A stretch of DNA of 5,306 bases, from positions 1-5,306 of the forward strand of contig JAAXUU010000121.1 in the NCBI GenBank assembly GCA_013335845.1. The letters run 5' to 3'. Of this stretch, positions 4,940 to 5,306 are shown piece by piece. The notes below the pieces were generated by a model, which was given only the letters and a program-made list of their open reading frames with translations, had not been told where the DNA came from and did no database searches. This stretch comes from Actinomycetota bacterium (GTDB lineage: Bacteria; Actinomycetota; Coriobacteriia; Coriobacteriales; RUG844). The translations under genes were made by a program, and so were the position numbers. Position 1 is the stretch's first letter. The number at the start of each line of letters is the position of its first letter.

Positions 4940-5306
4940 ATGATCATCATCGGCGAGAAAATCAACGGATCTATCCCCTCGACAGGCAAAGCCATCGCGG
5001 CCAAGGATGCAGACTTCATCTCCAACCTTGCAAAGATCCAATCCGAGGCCAGAGCTGACTACATCGACTGCTGCGCTTCTGTGAACGAGGGCGAACTCGA
5101 GACAGTCAAGTGGCTTGTCGACCTCATCCAGGCACAGACCGATACCCCCATCTGCCTCGATAGCCCCAACTCCCAGAACTGCATAGACGCCATGCAGTTC
5201 TGCAACAAGCCGGGTATCATCAACTCCGTATCGATGGAAGGCGACAAGATCGACGTCGTATTCCCCGCTATCGCTGACTCAACCTGGGGTGTCATCGCCC
5301 TTCTCT
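4940..5306 (+). CDS. Methyl-THF:corrinoid methyltransferase (AcsE/MTII, pterin-binding family), N-terminal part
   Basis: The first 122 residues of a TIM-barrel pterin-binding protein, cut by the window edge; the family is usually about 260-290 residues. It moves a methyl group between methyl-THF and a corrinoid protein. The start MIIIGEKING is the typical first strand. CLDS at 72-75 supplies Asp74 and IINS at 93-96 supplies Asn95, which match the pterin-contact Asp and Asn of acetogen AcsE. The position of the common DLN motif reads YIDCC (41-45): the Asp is kept, but Cys replaces the Asn. Related methyltransferases of demethylating anaerobes often have a similar YIDVCAS-type segment, so this may be an MTII rather than the AcsE that serves the CODH/ACS corrinoid protein. 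Dihydropteroate synthase is a related family, but the folate-cluster context and the MIIIGE start favour methyltransferase. Codons are strongly C-ending, as in fhs. Confidence 0.85.
   Translation, partial: MIIIGEKINGSIPSTGKAIAAKDADFISNLAKIQSEARADYIDCCASVNEGELETVKWLVDLIQAQTDTPICLDSPNSQNCIDAMQFCNKPGIINSVSMEGDKIDVVFPAIADSTWGVIALL

Noticed and set aside
4264..5025. Open frame of 253 codons on the minus strand over folD and the methyltransferase start
   Set aside because: It is antisense to two well-recognised genes and the folD-methyltransferase gap; no recognisable motif.

Overview
The window carries two divergent gene groups separated by a non-coding stretch of about 450 bases. By eye the DNA is moderately GC-rich, with many C-ending codons. 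The proteins resemble those of anaerobic one-carbon-metabolising Gram-positives. My best guess is an actinobacterial Coriobacteriia/Eggerthellaceae-type gut or rumen anaerobe, with a Clostridia-type acetogen as the alternative. This rests on protein style and gene order only.

Left part (minus strand, 1-1123): an amino-acid-type ABC importer. A lipoprotein substrate-binding protein (293-1123) is followed by the N-terminal part of its permease, which starts at 177 and runs off the left edge. The gap between them holds a 14-bp hairpin that pairs fully only in the minus-strand transcript, and a perfect 16-bp palindrome directly before the permease ribosome binding site. The ATPase is not in view.

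Middle (1124-1575): non-coding. It probably holds the promoters of both groups. I see a candidate extended -10 box for the transporter with an ACCGGT-centred palindrome beside it, a potentially structured 41-base element, and only a weak promoter candidate for the rightward group. I recognise no known riboswitch.

Right part (plus strand, 1576-5306): a tetrahydrofolate one-carbon cluster. The order is formate-THF ligase (fhs), methenyl-THF cyclohydrolase of the FchA/cyclodeaminase family, methylene-THF dehydrogenase (folD, TTG start), and the first 122 codons of a methyl-THF:corrinoid methyltransferase of the AcsE/MTII family. Together they cover formate, formyl-, methenyl- and methylene-THF plus the exchange of a methyl group between THF and a corrinoid protein. 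Only the methylene-to-methyl step (MetF) is not seen here. This is the methyl branch of the Wood-Ljungdahl pathway. It can run toward methyl-THF, or in reverse to oxidise methyl groups from demethylation to formate with ATP made by Fhs. The sequence does not settle the direction.

The most notable point is that FolD has Leu where bifunctional FolD proteins carry the cyclohydrolase Gln of the VQLPLP motif. This fits division of labour with the adjacent FchA. A long perfect hairpin without a U-tract separates fchA from folD. I found no mobile element, CRISPR array, RNA gene or clear new type of system.
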